Below are positions 50,570-58,276 of a stretch of 64,000 bases of DNA, piece by piece. Below the pieces are notes generated by a model. It was not told the origin of the DNA. It made no database searches and saw only the letters and a list, made by a program, of their open reading frames with translations. The translations under genes and the position numbers were made by a program. This stretch comes from Solibacter sp039934035 (GTDB lineage: Bacteria; Acidobacteriota; Terriglobia; Bryobacterales; Bryobacteraceae). The stretch is from NCBI GenBank assembly GCA_039934035.1, contig JBDTMZ010000027.1:60310-124309 (forward strand), in the 5' to 3' direction. Position 1 is the first letter of the stretch, and each line of letters begins with the position of its first letter.

Positions 50570-51763
50570 ATGGCGGATGTAATTCTGGTACTCAACGCGG
50601 GCTCTTCCAGCATCAAATTCTCGGTCTTTGTGGAGCAGGAGGGCGCGCCGGAGTTCTGGTTCCGCGGCCAAATCGAGGGGCTTTACACAGCGCCACGGTT
50701 TGCCGCGAAGGATGCGGCGTCCAGATCCATCGGCGAGCACGTGTGGGATGAGGGCACGCAGTTAGGCCACGACGGCGCCATAGACTATCTGATCGGGTTC
50801 CTGCGCAGCAAAGGCGAGAACCACCGCCTGATCGCGGTTGGCCACCGTGTAGTTCACGGCGGGCTAGAATTCTCCGAGCCGACACTGGTTACTTCGCAGG
50901 TGCTTGGCGGGCTCGAGAAGCTAGTATCGCTCGCGCCGCTGCACCAGCCGCACAATCTGACACCGATTCGAATTGTTGCCGAGCGCAGACCGGGATTGCC
51001 GCAGGTGGCGTGTTTCGACACCGCATTCCACCGCACGCAGCCTGAACTGGCGCAGGCGTTCGCGCTGCCTGCTGCGATCACCGAGCGCGGCGTGCGCCGC
51101 TACGGCTTTCACGGCCTCTCTTACGAGTACATCGCCTCTACCTTAGGGCAACTGGATGAGCGAGCGGCGGCAGGCTGCGTGGTGGTCGCACATCTGGGCA
51201 ACGGGGCCAGCATGTGCGCGATGAAGGCAGGCAGAAGCGTGGCGAGCACGATGGGTTTCACCGCGCTGGACGGCCTGGCGATGGGAACGCGGTGCGGCAC
51301 GCTCGATCCGGGGGTCATGCTTTATCTCATGGATGAGCTCAAGATGGGCGCGCGGGAGATCGAGAAGCTCATTTATTCGCAGTCGGGCCTGCTCGGTGTC
51401 TCCGGCATCTCCGGCGACATGCGGGAGTTGCTCGCCAGCGACGATCCGCGCGCCAGACAGGCGGTCGATTTGTTCGTCTACCGCATTGGCCGCGAGCTCG
51501 GCTCGCTGGCGGCAGCCCTGGGCGGGCTCGATGCGATTGTGTTCACCGGCGGTATCGGCGAACGCGCGGCAGCGATCCGGGAACGCGTGTCCATCGACGC
51601 CGCATGGCTCGGGGTGGCATACGATGCCGCCGCCAACACCGCGGGGGGGCCGCGCATCAGCACCATGGCGAGCCCCGTTTCCGTATGGGTGGTCCCGACC
51701 AACGAAGAATTGATGATCGCGCTCCACACCAGACGCTTGATTGGGGCCGCAGTTTTGAACTGA
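50570..51763 (+). CDS. ackA: acetate kinase
   Basis: Makes ATP from acetyl phosphate and ADP; 397 residues, the normal length. Motifs: LNAGSSSIKFSVF near the N-terminus, GFHGLSYEYI, AHLGNGASMCA and FTGGIGERAAAIRE, all from the ASKHA-type acetate kinase family. I chose ATG 50570; an upstream frame start at 50537 lies inside the pta gene. It is coupled to pta and followed after about 60 bases by phosphofructokinase. Some homologues prefer propionate. Confidence 0.92.
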   Translation: MADVILVLNAGSSSIKFSVFVEQEGAPEFWFRGQIEGLYTAPRFAAKDAASRSIGEHVWDEGTQLGHDGAIDYLIGFLRSKGENHRLIAVGHRVVHGGLEFSEPTLVTSQVLGGLEKLVSLAPLHQPHNLTPIRIVAERRPGLPQVACFDTAFHRTQPELAQAFALPAAITERGVRRYGFHGLSYEYIASTLGQLDERAAAGCVVVAHLGNGASMCAMKAGRSVASTMGFTALDGLAMGTRCGTLDPGVMLYLMDELKMGAREIEKLIYSQSGLLGVSGISGDMRELLASDDPRARQAVDLFVYRIGRELGSLAAALGGLDAIVFTGGIGERAAAIRERVSIDAAWLGVAYDAAANTAGGPRISTMASPVSVWVVPTNEELMIALHTRRLIGAAVLN

Positions 51764-51822
51764 AGACAGGCCAAAGAGTGCAGTCTCAGGATCTCTTTGA
51801 TCTGGATATCACGGAAGGCGAG

Positions 51823-53085
51823 ATGAATATTACCGTCCTAGGCGAGCAACGTTTCCCGTCCCCCATGGCGCGCACCGTCAGCGATACCCTGCGCGTGGCT
51901 GAAACGATCGTGCGGGATCCGGCGGCGCCACCCGAGGCCGAACTGCTCTTTGAAGTGGCCGGCCCGCGCGCAAAGCTTTTCTTCGATCCGAAACAGACGC
52001 GAGCCGGCATCGTTACTTGCGGCGGCTTGTGCCCCGGATTGAACGATGTCATCCGCTCCCTGTTCCTCGAACTTCACCACGCGTATGGGGTAAAAGAGGT
52101 GCTCGGTTTCCGGGGCGGCTACGGAGGCCTCCATCCCGAATGCGGCAAGGAGCCGATTGTGCTCACGACCGAGTTCGTACACAACATCCATAAGGAGGGC
52201 GGCACTGTCCTGGGCACGTCGCGCGGCCCGGTGGACATGGCCCTGGCAGCGGACAACCTCGTCCGGCGCAACGTCAACATCCTTTTCACCATCGGCGGTG
52301 ACGGCACGCAACGCGGGGGCAATGAACTCCTCCGGGAAGCGAAGAAACGAGGCCATACGCTCTCGGTGGTGGGCATTCCCAAAACGGTGGACAACGACGT
52401 GGCATTCGTATCGCGCACCTTCGGCTATTTCACGGCCGTGCAGGAAGCCGCCAAGGTTCTCGAGCGCGCCCACACGGAGGCCCGCAGCGTGCAGAACGGC
52501 ATTTCCCTGGTCAAGCTAATGGGCCGCCACGCCGGCTTCATTGCCGCGGGGGCTACGGTGGCCAGCCAGGATGTGAATTTCACTCTGGTACCGGAAGTGC
52601 CTTTCCAGCTTGAAGGAGAGGGCGGGTTACTCAACGCGCTCAAACAGCGGCTTCATGAGCGGTCGCACGCGGTAGTCGTTGTGGCAGAAGGCGCGGGACA
52701 GGACTTGCTTGCAGCAAGCGATGGAGCACGCGATGCCTCCGGTAACGCCAAATTAAGGGACATCGGCGCGTTCTTGCGTGAGCGAATCGAGGCATATTGC
52801 ATTGCCGAGAACATCCCCGCCGTGATGCGCTATTTCGATCCGAACTACATCATCCGAAGCTGCCGGGCCAGCGCGGAAGACTCGATCCTGTGCGACCTCT
52901 TCGCCCGCAACGCGGCGCATGCTGCGATGGCAGGCAAGACCGGTCTGGTAATCGGGTTCCTGCATGAGAAATTCATTCACGTGCCCATCGAACTGCTCAC
53001 CAGCCGGAAGAAATCCTTGGACACCCAGGGCGTAGGCTGGAGAGCGGTGATGGCCACGACTGGCCAACGGGACAGATTCGAGTAA
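51823..53085 (+). CDS. 6-phosphofructokinase, plant/group-III type
   Basis: Phosphorylates fructose 6-phosphate; 420 residues. Active-site features: CGGLCPGLNDVIRSLF, GGDGTQRGG and PKTVDNDVAF. Gly in GGDG is typical of ATP-using enzymes, while Lys in PKTVDND is typical of the PPi-using and long plant-type groups; the combination is known from ATP-dependent long enzymes, so ATP is the likelier donor. ATG 51823 has GGAAGG upstream; GTG 51778 would add 15 residues. It lies between acetate kinase and pyruvate kinase, and the three probably share a transcript. Confidence 0.85.
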   Translation: MNITVLGEQRFPSPMARTVSDTLRVAETIVRDPAAPPEAELLFEVAGPRAKLFFDPKQTRAGIVTCGGLCPGLNDVIRSLFLELHHAYGVKEVLGFRGGYGGLHPECGKEPIVLTTEFVHNIHKEGGTVLGTSRGPVDMALAADNLVRRNVNILFTIGGDGTQRGGNELLREAKKRGHTLSVVGIPKTVDNDVAFVSRTFGYFTAVQEAAKVLERAHTEARSVQNGISLVKLMGRHAGFIAAGATVASQDVNFTLVPEVPFQLEGEGGLLNALKQRLHERSHAVVVVAEGAGQDLLAASDGARDASGNAKLRDIGAFLRERIEAYCIAENIPAVMRYFDPNYIIRSCRASAEDSILCDLFARNAAHAAMAGKTGLVIGFLHEKFIHVPIELLTSRKKSLDTQGVGWRAVMATTGQRDRFE

Positions 53086-53115
53086 CCTTTCTAACCATCC
53101 TGGCGGACCACTCAT

Positions 53116-54564
53116 ATGACACTCCCTGACCACAAAACCAAAATCGTCGCTACGATCGGGCCTGCCTCGGAATCACCCGAGATGTTGGAACGTCTGATTC
53201 GCGCCGGGCTGAATGTCGCGCGGCTCAACTTCTCCCACGGCGACTTCAGCGGCCATACCAAGCGGATCTCGCGCATCCGAGCCGCCGCCAGGGCCACTGG
53301 CCGGCGCGTCGCCATCATGGCAGATCTTCCTGGCCCGAAGATGCGCGTCGGCAAGATCGTGCCGGAACCGATTGAACTGCTCGCCGGCGACGCCTTCACA
53401 TTGACCTCCGAGGAGATCGACGGCAACGCGCAACGGGTTTCAACGAGTTTCGCGCGCCTGCCCAAAGTCGTGAAGCCGGGCGACCGGCTGTTCCTGAACG
53501 ATGGGATGATCCAACTGGTGGTTGTGCGCGCCAGCGGCAAAGATGTGCACTGCAAAGTGACCGTCGGCGGCGAGCTACGTTCCAGGAAGGGCCTGAACCT
53601 GCCGGGCATCCATCTCGGCAGGAGCGCGTTCACCGCCCACGACCGCGCCTGCTTGGAATTTGCCCTGAAGAATGGCGTCGACGCCGTAAGCCAGTCATTC
53701 GTGGAAACCGCCGCAGACATTGAAGCCGTGCGCGACGCAGCCGCGGCGTTCGGGAAAAATCCTTTCCTTATCGCTAAGATCGAGCGTTCGGGTGCTCTGA
53801 AGAACATCGAGGAAATTCTGCATGCGGCGGACGGCATCATGGTGGCGCGCGGCGACCTGGGAGTCGAAGTGCCCATCGAAGAGATGGCTATTTTGCAGAA
53901 ACAGCTGATCGCGAAGGCGAAGCTCGCGGGGAAACCGGTCATCATCGCCACGCAGATGCTCGAATCCATGACCAGCAGCAGACTACCCACGCGCGCGGAG
54001 GCGACGGACGTCGCCAACGCGATTCTCGACGGCGCCGATTGCGTCATGCTCTCGGGCGAGTCGGCGATGGGGAAGTTTCCCGCCGAAGCCGTGTCAACCC
54101 TTGCAAGGATCGCTGCGTTCACGGAAGGCCACCGGCCAAACGCCGTTAAGGCGATCTCCCGTGAGTATCGGCCGTCGACGGCAACCGAAGGAATGGCCGC
54201 GATGGTGCGGCACGCTCTCGATACCGTACCCTTCGCCGCCGTGTTTGTTCCCACCCAGTCAGGCGCCACGGCCCGAATGATCTCGCGCTTTAGCCCCGCG
54301 CCATGGATAGTTGCCCTTAGCGGCGCTCATTGCGTCTGCCAAGGGCTCGCCTTTTCCTACGGCGTGCACCCGATCCAACTCGGAAAAGAACCCCCGAACT
54401 GGCGCGAGTTCGCCCAATCCTGGCTCAGCGAACATACGATATCCGGTTCGATCGCCTTACTGGCGGCAGGCGCATCCAAACAAAAACCGGATGCCAACTA
54501 CCGTCTCGAATTCCTGCGTGTCGGCGCCCCGCTGGCGAAGGCCAAGCGTTCGCCTCGCGCATAA
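53116..54564 (+). CDS. pyk: pyruvate kinase
   Basis: Makes pyruvate and ATP from PEP; 482 residues, full length. Family signatures: KTKIVATIGPASES at the N-terminus, NVARLNFSHGD, IMADLPGPKMRVG, the active-site Lys in FLIAKIERSGAL, ARGDLGVEVPIEE and MLSGESAMGKFP. The regulatory C-terminal domain is present (PSTATEGMAAM, TQSGATARMISRF). It starts 30 bases after phosphofructokinase and is the last intact gene before the mobile-element graveyard. Product pyruvate would feed the PFOR at 46783 if that gene were intact. Confidence 0.93.
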   Translation: MTLPDHKTKIVATIGPASESPEMLERLIRAGLNVARLNFSHGDFSGHTKRISRIRAAARATGRRVAIMADLPGPKMRVGKIVPEPIELLAGDAFTLTSEEIDGNAQRVSTSFARLPKVVKPGDRLFLNDGMIQLVVVRASGKDVHCKVTVGGELRSRKGLNLPGIHLGRSAFTAHDRACLEFALKNGVDAVSQSFVETAADIEAVRDAAAAFGKNPFLIAKIERSGALKNIEEILHAADGIMVARGDLGVEVPIEEMAILQKQLIAKAKLAGKPVIIATQMLESMTSSRLPTRAEATDVANAILDGADCVMLSGESAMGKFPAEAVSTLARIAAFTEGHRPNAVKAISREYRPSTATEGMAAMVRHALDTVPFAAVFVPTQSGATARMISRFSPAPWIVALSGAHCVCQGLAFSYGVHPIQLGKEPPNWREFAQSWLSEHTISGSIALLAAGASKQKPDANYRLEFLRVGAPLAKAKRSPRA

Positions 54565-54599
54565 ACACTGGGTTGGCGAGACGAGATGGAAAAGGAACA

Positions 54600-54734
54600 A
54601 ATTGGCCGCCGTTTATCCTGGAGTTGAAACAAGAGTTGGGGCTGGGCCACTTTGAAGGCCGGAACTGGCGCGGCTTCCACCACCACGCAACATTATGCGT
54701 CGCAGCTTATGGGTTCCTGGCCACGTACTGCTGA
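54600..54734 (+). pseudogene. IS701-like transposase C-terminal fragment
   Basis: A frame here reads ELKQELGLGHFEGRNWRGF followed by HHHATLCVAAYGFLA, which I know as the C-terminal end of DDE transposases of the IS701/IS4 type. The rest of the gene is absent and the frame merges upstream with the pyruvate kinase shadow frame. Only the last ~40 residues remain, so this is a relic. Confidence 0.6.
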
Positions 54735-54768
54735 ATCAGTTGCAGCGCGTCGTCCTCTGTCAACGGCG

Positions 54769-55023
54769 TTACCGGTCGGATGCATTCTCCTTTGAGCGAC
54801 TGTACTCGATGCGTTCCTGTCCGGCCTGGTGGTGGGTGCGAGCCTTGGCCTGAAGGGCCGCGGCTCCGTTCTCGAAGAACTCTTTCTGCCAGCGGTAGAA
54901 CACCGTCGGCGGTAACCCCAGCTCGTCACAGAGCTTGGAAACCAGTTCCTGTTCCAACCAATGCCGTCTCAAAAAGGGCGATTTTCTCTTCCCCGGTGCA
55001 CTGCTTCCGCGTTTTCCTCGCAT
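54769..55023 (-). pseudogene. IS3-like OrfA transposase fragment
   Basis: An 84-residue frame starting at ATG 55023 carries the helix-turn-helix of an insertion-sequence OrfA: LVSKLCDELGLPPTVFYRWQ and KEFFENGAAALQ. Family resemblance fades after QERIEY, where the leucine-zipper part and the OrfB catalytic domain should follow. The opening reads as intact but the product would be nonfunctional. I see no terminal inverted repeats. Confidence 0.6.
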
Positions 55024-55561
55024 GCGCTCTTCGTTATCTTAACGGAAGAGAACCTTCTCCACTTCCAGCCGAGGCGGTGCACGGGAGTAACGCTGTAAAA
55101 CACGCGGGAAGTTACTATGCCAACCCATTGCTGGGTGACTCCTCGTGGGATTCAAATCCATGCTGAGAACTTCCTTCCTCGATCAGCCGTCAAACGGCCA
55201 TCGGCCTACCCCCGGCTATAATCACTGTTCTTACTCCGCATTCAGTACTGCTGTGGTAATGCCGCATAGGCATTCTGCCGTACTTAACTGACCTTATTAA
55301 CTTAACGGTACTTTCTACTCTTTGCACCAAGGGATTGTTCAAGTGCCCTTGGTAATGTAACCATGCACTAACGAGGATAGTGATTTTTCGAAAGGTACTC
55401 TGAACCGCTGACATTCCGGGAATGGGCCGTACTGGTGGTACAGGTCCCCGGTCTCGCCAGCGGGCTGAAATCAATCGCTTCGAACTCTAATCGAGAGAGC
55501 TGGTTAGAATTGTACAACGAGAGATTAAAGAGTTAACGTTCTAAAACTACGGTACTTACCC
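55024..55561. other. AT-richer stretch without a gene
   Basis: About 540 bases between the OrfA relic and the protease fragment. It is less GC-rich than the surrounding genome, has no supported frame on either strand, and contains repeated TTAACGGTAC-like pieces (near 55309 and again as ACGGTAC near 55550). It may be foreign or decayed DNA. Confidence 0.45.
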
Positions 55562-55860
55562 ATGAGATTTGCCAAAATATTCGCAGTACTGCTGCTTACT
55601 TCGACACTGGCCTTGGCTAAGAATGCCAAGATCGGCAAGGATCTGGACGGCGTTAACCCGCTCCAGATCGTGAAAGTCATCGTCCAATTCAAGACTCATC
55701 CGAACGCGACGGACTTGAAGAATATGGGACCGTTTGGTCAGGTTATGAAGAACTTCTCCCATGTTAACGGCATGGTGATCCCGGTGCCTGCCGCTCTGCT
55801 CGATTCACTTTCGAATATTCCCAACGTCAAGTTCGTCACTTTGGACCGGCCACTAAAGGG
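55562..55860 (+). pseudogene. N-terminus of a subtilisin-like protease
   Basis: A signal peptide (IFAVLLLTSTLALA) and an inhibitor-I9-like propeptide (IVKVIVQFKTHPNATDL, HVNGMVIPVPAALLDSL, VKFVTLDRPLKG) resemble acidobacterial S8 serine proteases. Family sequence stops at DRPLKG, exactly where the catalytic domain should begin, and the DNA continues into an integrase gene in another frame. The catalytic Asp, His and Ser are all absent. Read as one frame it would end at 56293, but the second half is a shadow of the integrase. Confidence 0.7.
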
Positions 55861-56309
55861 TCGGAAACGAAGACCAGCAGCTCGAACGCTACGTTTCAAT
55901 CAGCGACGATCTCTACAAGGAGATCACCCTGTGGTTGAGCATCCGCCACATAGCCGATCCTTATCACCGGAATCGCCCACTGGCACCGAACGATCTGCTA
56001 TTCCCGACCGAAGCTGGCACGCCGTACCGGATCGGCAACTACCTGAAGCGAGTCCTGAAATCTATCGCGGCCGCTGCTGGCATTCGGGACATGACCTACC
56101 GGGCCCTGCGCCGAACGTTTGCAACCGAGTTTCAGCGCCATGGATCGCCGAAAGATGCGCAGGCACAACTGCGGCACTCAAAGCTGGAAATGACCGGCTG
56201 GTACATGCGCGACATCCCCGAAAGCGTACGCTCCGCCGAGGCGCAGATGGACGCGGAAATCTCCGAGGTCACCGTCGCGAACGCCCCGCCTGAAGTACGG
56301 AGGCCGTAA
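55860..56309 (+). pseudogene. tyrosine recombinase (integrase) C-terminal fragment
   Basis: C-terminal ~150 residues of a phage-type integrase. The frame is open from about 55862 (NEDQQLERYVSISDDL) with no start of its own. Catalytic elements visible are the Arg in YRALRRTFATEF, the RHS box in QLRHSKLEMT and the nucleophile Tyr in TGWYMRDIP. The N-terminal DNA-binding part and the first catalytic Arg are replaced by the protease fragment. It ends 90 bases from the 3' end of tRNA-Arg, the classical position for an island integrase. Confidence 0.75.
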
Positions 56310-56331
56310 TGAATTTCCTGAAGCAGTTGCG

Positions 56332-56355
56332 ATTTGGTGGGGTATTTGGTGGGGT
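56332..56355 (+). repeat. two tandem 12-base repeats between integrase and tRNA-Arg
   Basis: ATTTGGTGGGGT occurs twice, head to tail and identical, between the integrase fragment and the 3' end of tRNA-Arg. The place suits an integrase arm-binding site. A related pair on the opposite strand lies beyond tRNA-Ser. Confidence 0.7.
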
Positions 56356-56399
56356 GACTCAATTCACGCGGAACAGCATTGCAGATTTTAAAGGAGTTA

Positions 56400-56476
56400 T
56401 GGTACGCCCGAGTGGGTTCGAACCACCGACCTTTTGCTCCGGAGGCAAACGCTCTATCCAGCTGAGCTACGGGCGC
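56400..56476 (-). tRNA. tRNA-Arg (anticodon CCG)
   Basis: A 77-base cloverleaf on the minus strand. The acceptor stem starts GCGCCCG and closes with CGGGCGT (one G-U end pair). The D arm is GCTC/GAGC, the anticodon stem TTTGC/GCAAA with loop CTCCGGA gives anticodon CCG, and the T loop is TTCGAAC. CCA is encoded at the 3' end. It reads CGG codons. Confidence 0.95.
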
Positions 56477-56597
56477 ACGTACCTCAATTGTATGCACGTT
56501 GGGCATGGGCGGTCAAACATCAATTCACACTGCCCGAACGGCGCAAATCGTGAGGCGGGATATGGTACGATGCTTTTCAGGACCATGTTCATCTCAC

Positions 56598-56691
<94 letters not shown>

Positions 56692-56757
56692 CACACTAGT
56701 TCTAAAAGACTTGCCGGAAGTAGTCAAACGCCGGGACCTTCTCCATTTGCAAGGCAG

Positions 56758-56788
56758 TGGCAAGTTGCCACCAAACTGCCACCCAACT
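56758..56788 (-). repeat. palindrome and 11-base tandem repeat beyond tRNA-Ser
   Basis: GTGGCAAGTTGCCAC (56758-56772) is a perfect palindrome around one base. It overlaps TGCCACCAAAC and TGCCACCCAAC (56767-56777 and 56778-56788), a tandem pair. Read on the minus strand these contain TTTGGTGG, the core of the repeats at 56332. This is probably a second integrase-binding or attachment region. Confidence 0.6.
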
Positions 56789-56820
56789 GAAAAATAGCCT
56801 TGAGACTTGCCACCTGATTA

Positions 56821-57180
56821 GATGACCTTCGGTTGGCGCACTTGCTCGATGGCTTTCCGCATGTCGACATCGGTACGACGCGCGGCTTCTGCATCCTGGC
56901 CGAGCCGCGGCTCGCCGAGGCGGCGATATTCCTTCTGCTGTATGAAGCGCAACAGCTTAACTTGCGCGTTGAGGGTAAGCGCATCGACTTCATCCAGAAA
57001 TAAAGTCCCGTTCTCGGCGGCGGCTACCAGACCCTGCGTGTGCAAACGAGCGCCGGTAAATGCGCCGCCAACATGCCCGAACAGCTCGTTCTCCATCAGT
57101 TCGGAGCTCAGTGAGCCGCAGTTCACCTGGCCCGCCTCGCCGAAGATGGATTCGCGTTCGCCCCAGGAGATGGTTGTGGT
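56821..57180 (-). pseudogene. fragment of a sigma-54-dependent activator
   Basis: A piece of an NtrC-type AAA+ domain: ENELFGHVGGAFTGA contains the sigma-54 contact loop, and AENGTLFLDEVDALTL is the Walker B region. The Walker A part and receiver upstream are missing, and after EYRRLGEP the sequence is scrambled and ends at a stop. Genes like this normally control RpoN promoters; in some bacteria PEP-CTERM proteins are controlled so, and a PEP-CTERM gene follows here, but this copy is not functional. Confidence 0.7.
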
Positions 57181-57315
57181 GAACTATTGGGTACCTATCT
57201 ACAAAAAGTATTAAAACATACATAATTTTGGTGGACCGGTTGGGGAGATCCCTCAGTAAGGAGAAGAATAATAAGAAAAATGGTCCGGTAGTACTAAAAC
57301 TTTCCTAAGGATTGC

Positions 57316-57345
57316 TTGACCTTTCAATGGGACTTCCGCTAATGT
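57316..57345 (+). promoter_or_regulatory. sigma-70-like promoter of the PEP-CTERM gene
   Basis: TTGACC (57316-57321), an 18-base spacer and TAATGT (57340-57345) lie 48 bases before ATG 57393, in AT-rich DNA. The direct pair CGTTACT (near 57352 and 57364) follows, in the leader. This is consistent with a housekeeping promoter. No -24/-12 sigma-54 pattern was found in this upstream region. Confidence 0.5.
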
Positions 57346-57392
57346 TAAAATCGTTACTAAAAACGTTACTGGAAGATTTCACACGGGGAAAC

Positions 57393-58064
57393 ATGAATTT
57401 ACGTATTCTTTCAGCTTTGTTTGGATATGTTCTTATACTCACAAGCCGAGGATTGGCCAACCCGATCTTTGTCGCGAACGCTTCTTTTGAGAATCCGGTA
57501 TGCGGACCGACCGCGCCTGTCACCTGCCCCGCAAGCAACTGGGCGACTTGGGCGCCCACGGGCGCATCGATGGGCGCATTCCTGCCTTTACCGAATGCTT
57601 GGAATTCGATTCCCGACGGACTCCAGGTTGGTTTTAGCAACGGCGGTGCGTTGACGCAAAGCCTCGGCGTGACCGTCGTGGCCGATATGTATTACACGCT
57701 TTCCGTTTGGGTCAGCCAGCGCTGGAGTGCGGGTACGTTCATGCCCGATATTGAATTGCTCGGCGGAAGCACACCCGTCCTCACGATGAGCAATGCCAAC
57801 CCGGGTGGTTTAGCCGTGACACAGATAAGCCAAGGTCAAACCGCACCTTATAACTGGGAAGATTGGACCATGACTTGGCGCGCCCCCTCATCGGGTGCGA
57901 TCATTGGTCAGAACCTGACAATTTGGCTTGGCTCTGACGATATTCAGACGGATTTCGACTTGGTCAGGCTTGACGAATCGGTGAATTCGCCGGAGCCTGG
58001 GATGTTTGTGTTGATCGCCACTGGCTTGATCGGTCTCGGTGTTCGCCGCCGCTTCGTGAAGTAG
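57393..58064 (+). CDS. PEP-CTERM surface protein
   Basis: Exported protein of 223 residues carrying an exosortase recognition tail. ATG 57393 follows GGGGAAAC; a signal peptide runs through LFGYVLILTSRGLA. The body (VANASFENP to WLGSDDIQTDFDLVRL) is a jelly-roll-like carbohydrate-binding type of beta-domain. The C-terminus is SPEPGMFVLIATGLIGLG with RRRF, a slight variant of the usual VPEPS tail. PEP-CTERM proteins are processed by exosortase and often go with exopolysaccharide loci, such as the one that follows. No exosortase gene is in the window. Confidence 0.85.
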   Translation: MNLRILSALFGYVLILTSRGLANPIFVANASFENPVCGPTAPVTCPASNWATWAPTGASMGAFLPLPNAWNSIPDGLQVGFSNGGALTQSLGVTVVADMYYTLSVWVSQRWSAGTFMPDIELLGGSTPVLTMSNANPGGLAVTQISQGQTAPYNWEDWTMTWRAPSSGAIIGQNLTIWLGSDDIQTDFDLVRLDESVNSPEPGMFVLIATGLIGLGVRRRFVK

Positions 58065-58093
58065 GCGCCTGACTCAGATTGCACGTTCCATCG

Positions 58094-58138
58094 ATTGCCC
58101 GGCCTCTTTCTGAGGAGTCGTCGGGCAATTGGTTTTTT
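58094..58138 (+). terminator. intrinsic terminator after the PEP-CTERM gene
   Basis: ATTGCCCGGC (58094-58103) pairs with GTCGGGCAAT (58120-58129) over ten positions with one G-U pair, followed by TTGG and a run of six T (58133-58138). It ends 30 bases or so after the PEP-CTERM stop and separates this gene from the glycosyltransferase. Confidence 0.9.
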
Positions 58139-58276
58139 GCGGCAAGTCGCCCCATGCAACCTCTCTGAACAGGGCTCTCGGTGTTCTTTCAATATTGCGG
58201 CAAACCGGGCGTCATGTAATACTTAACTGATTCAGTTGCTTTTGTCCCGCCGACTCATTGTAACGGTATTTTAAGC

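Noticed and set aside
56332..56355. attL/attR direct repeat of the tRNA-Arg 3' end
   Set aside because: The repeat does not match the tRNA 3' end, and no second copy of that end was found in the window. Only arm-type repeats are claimed.
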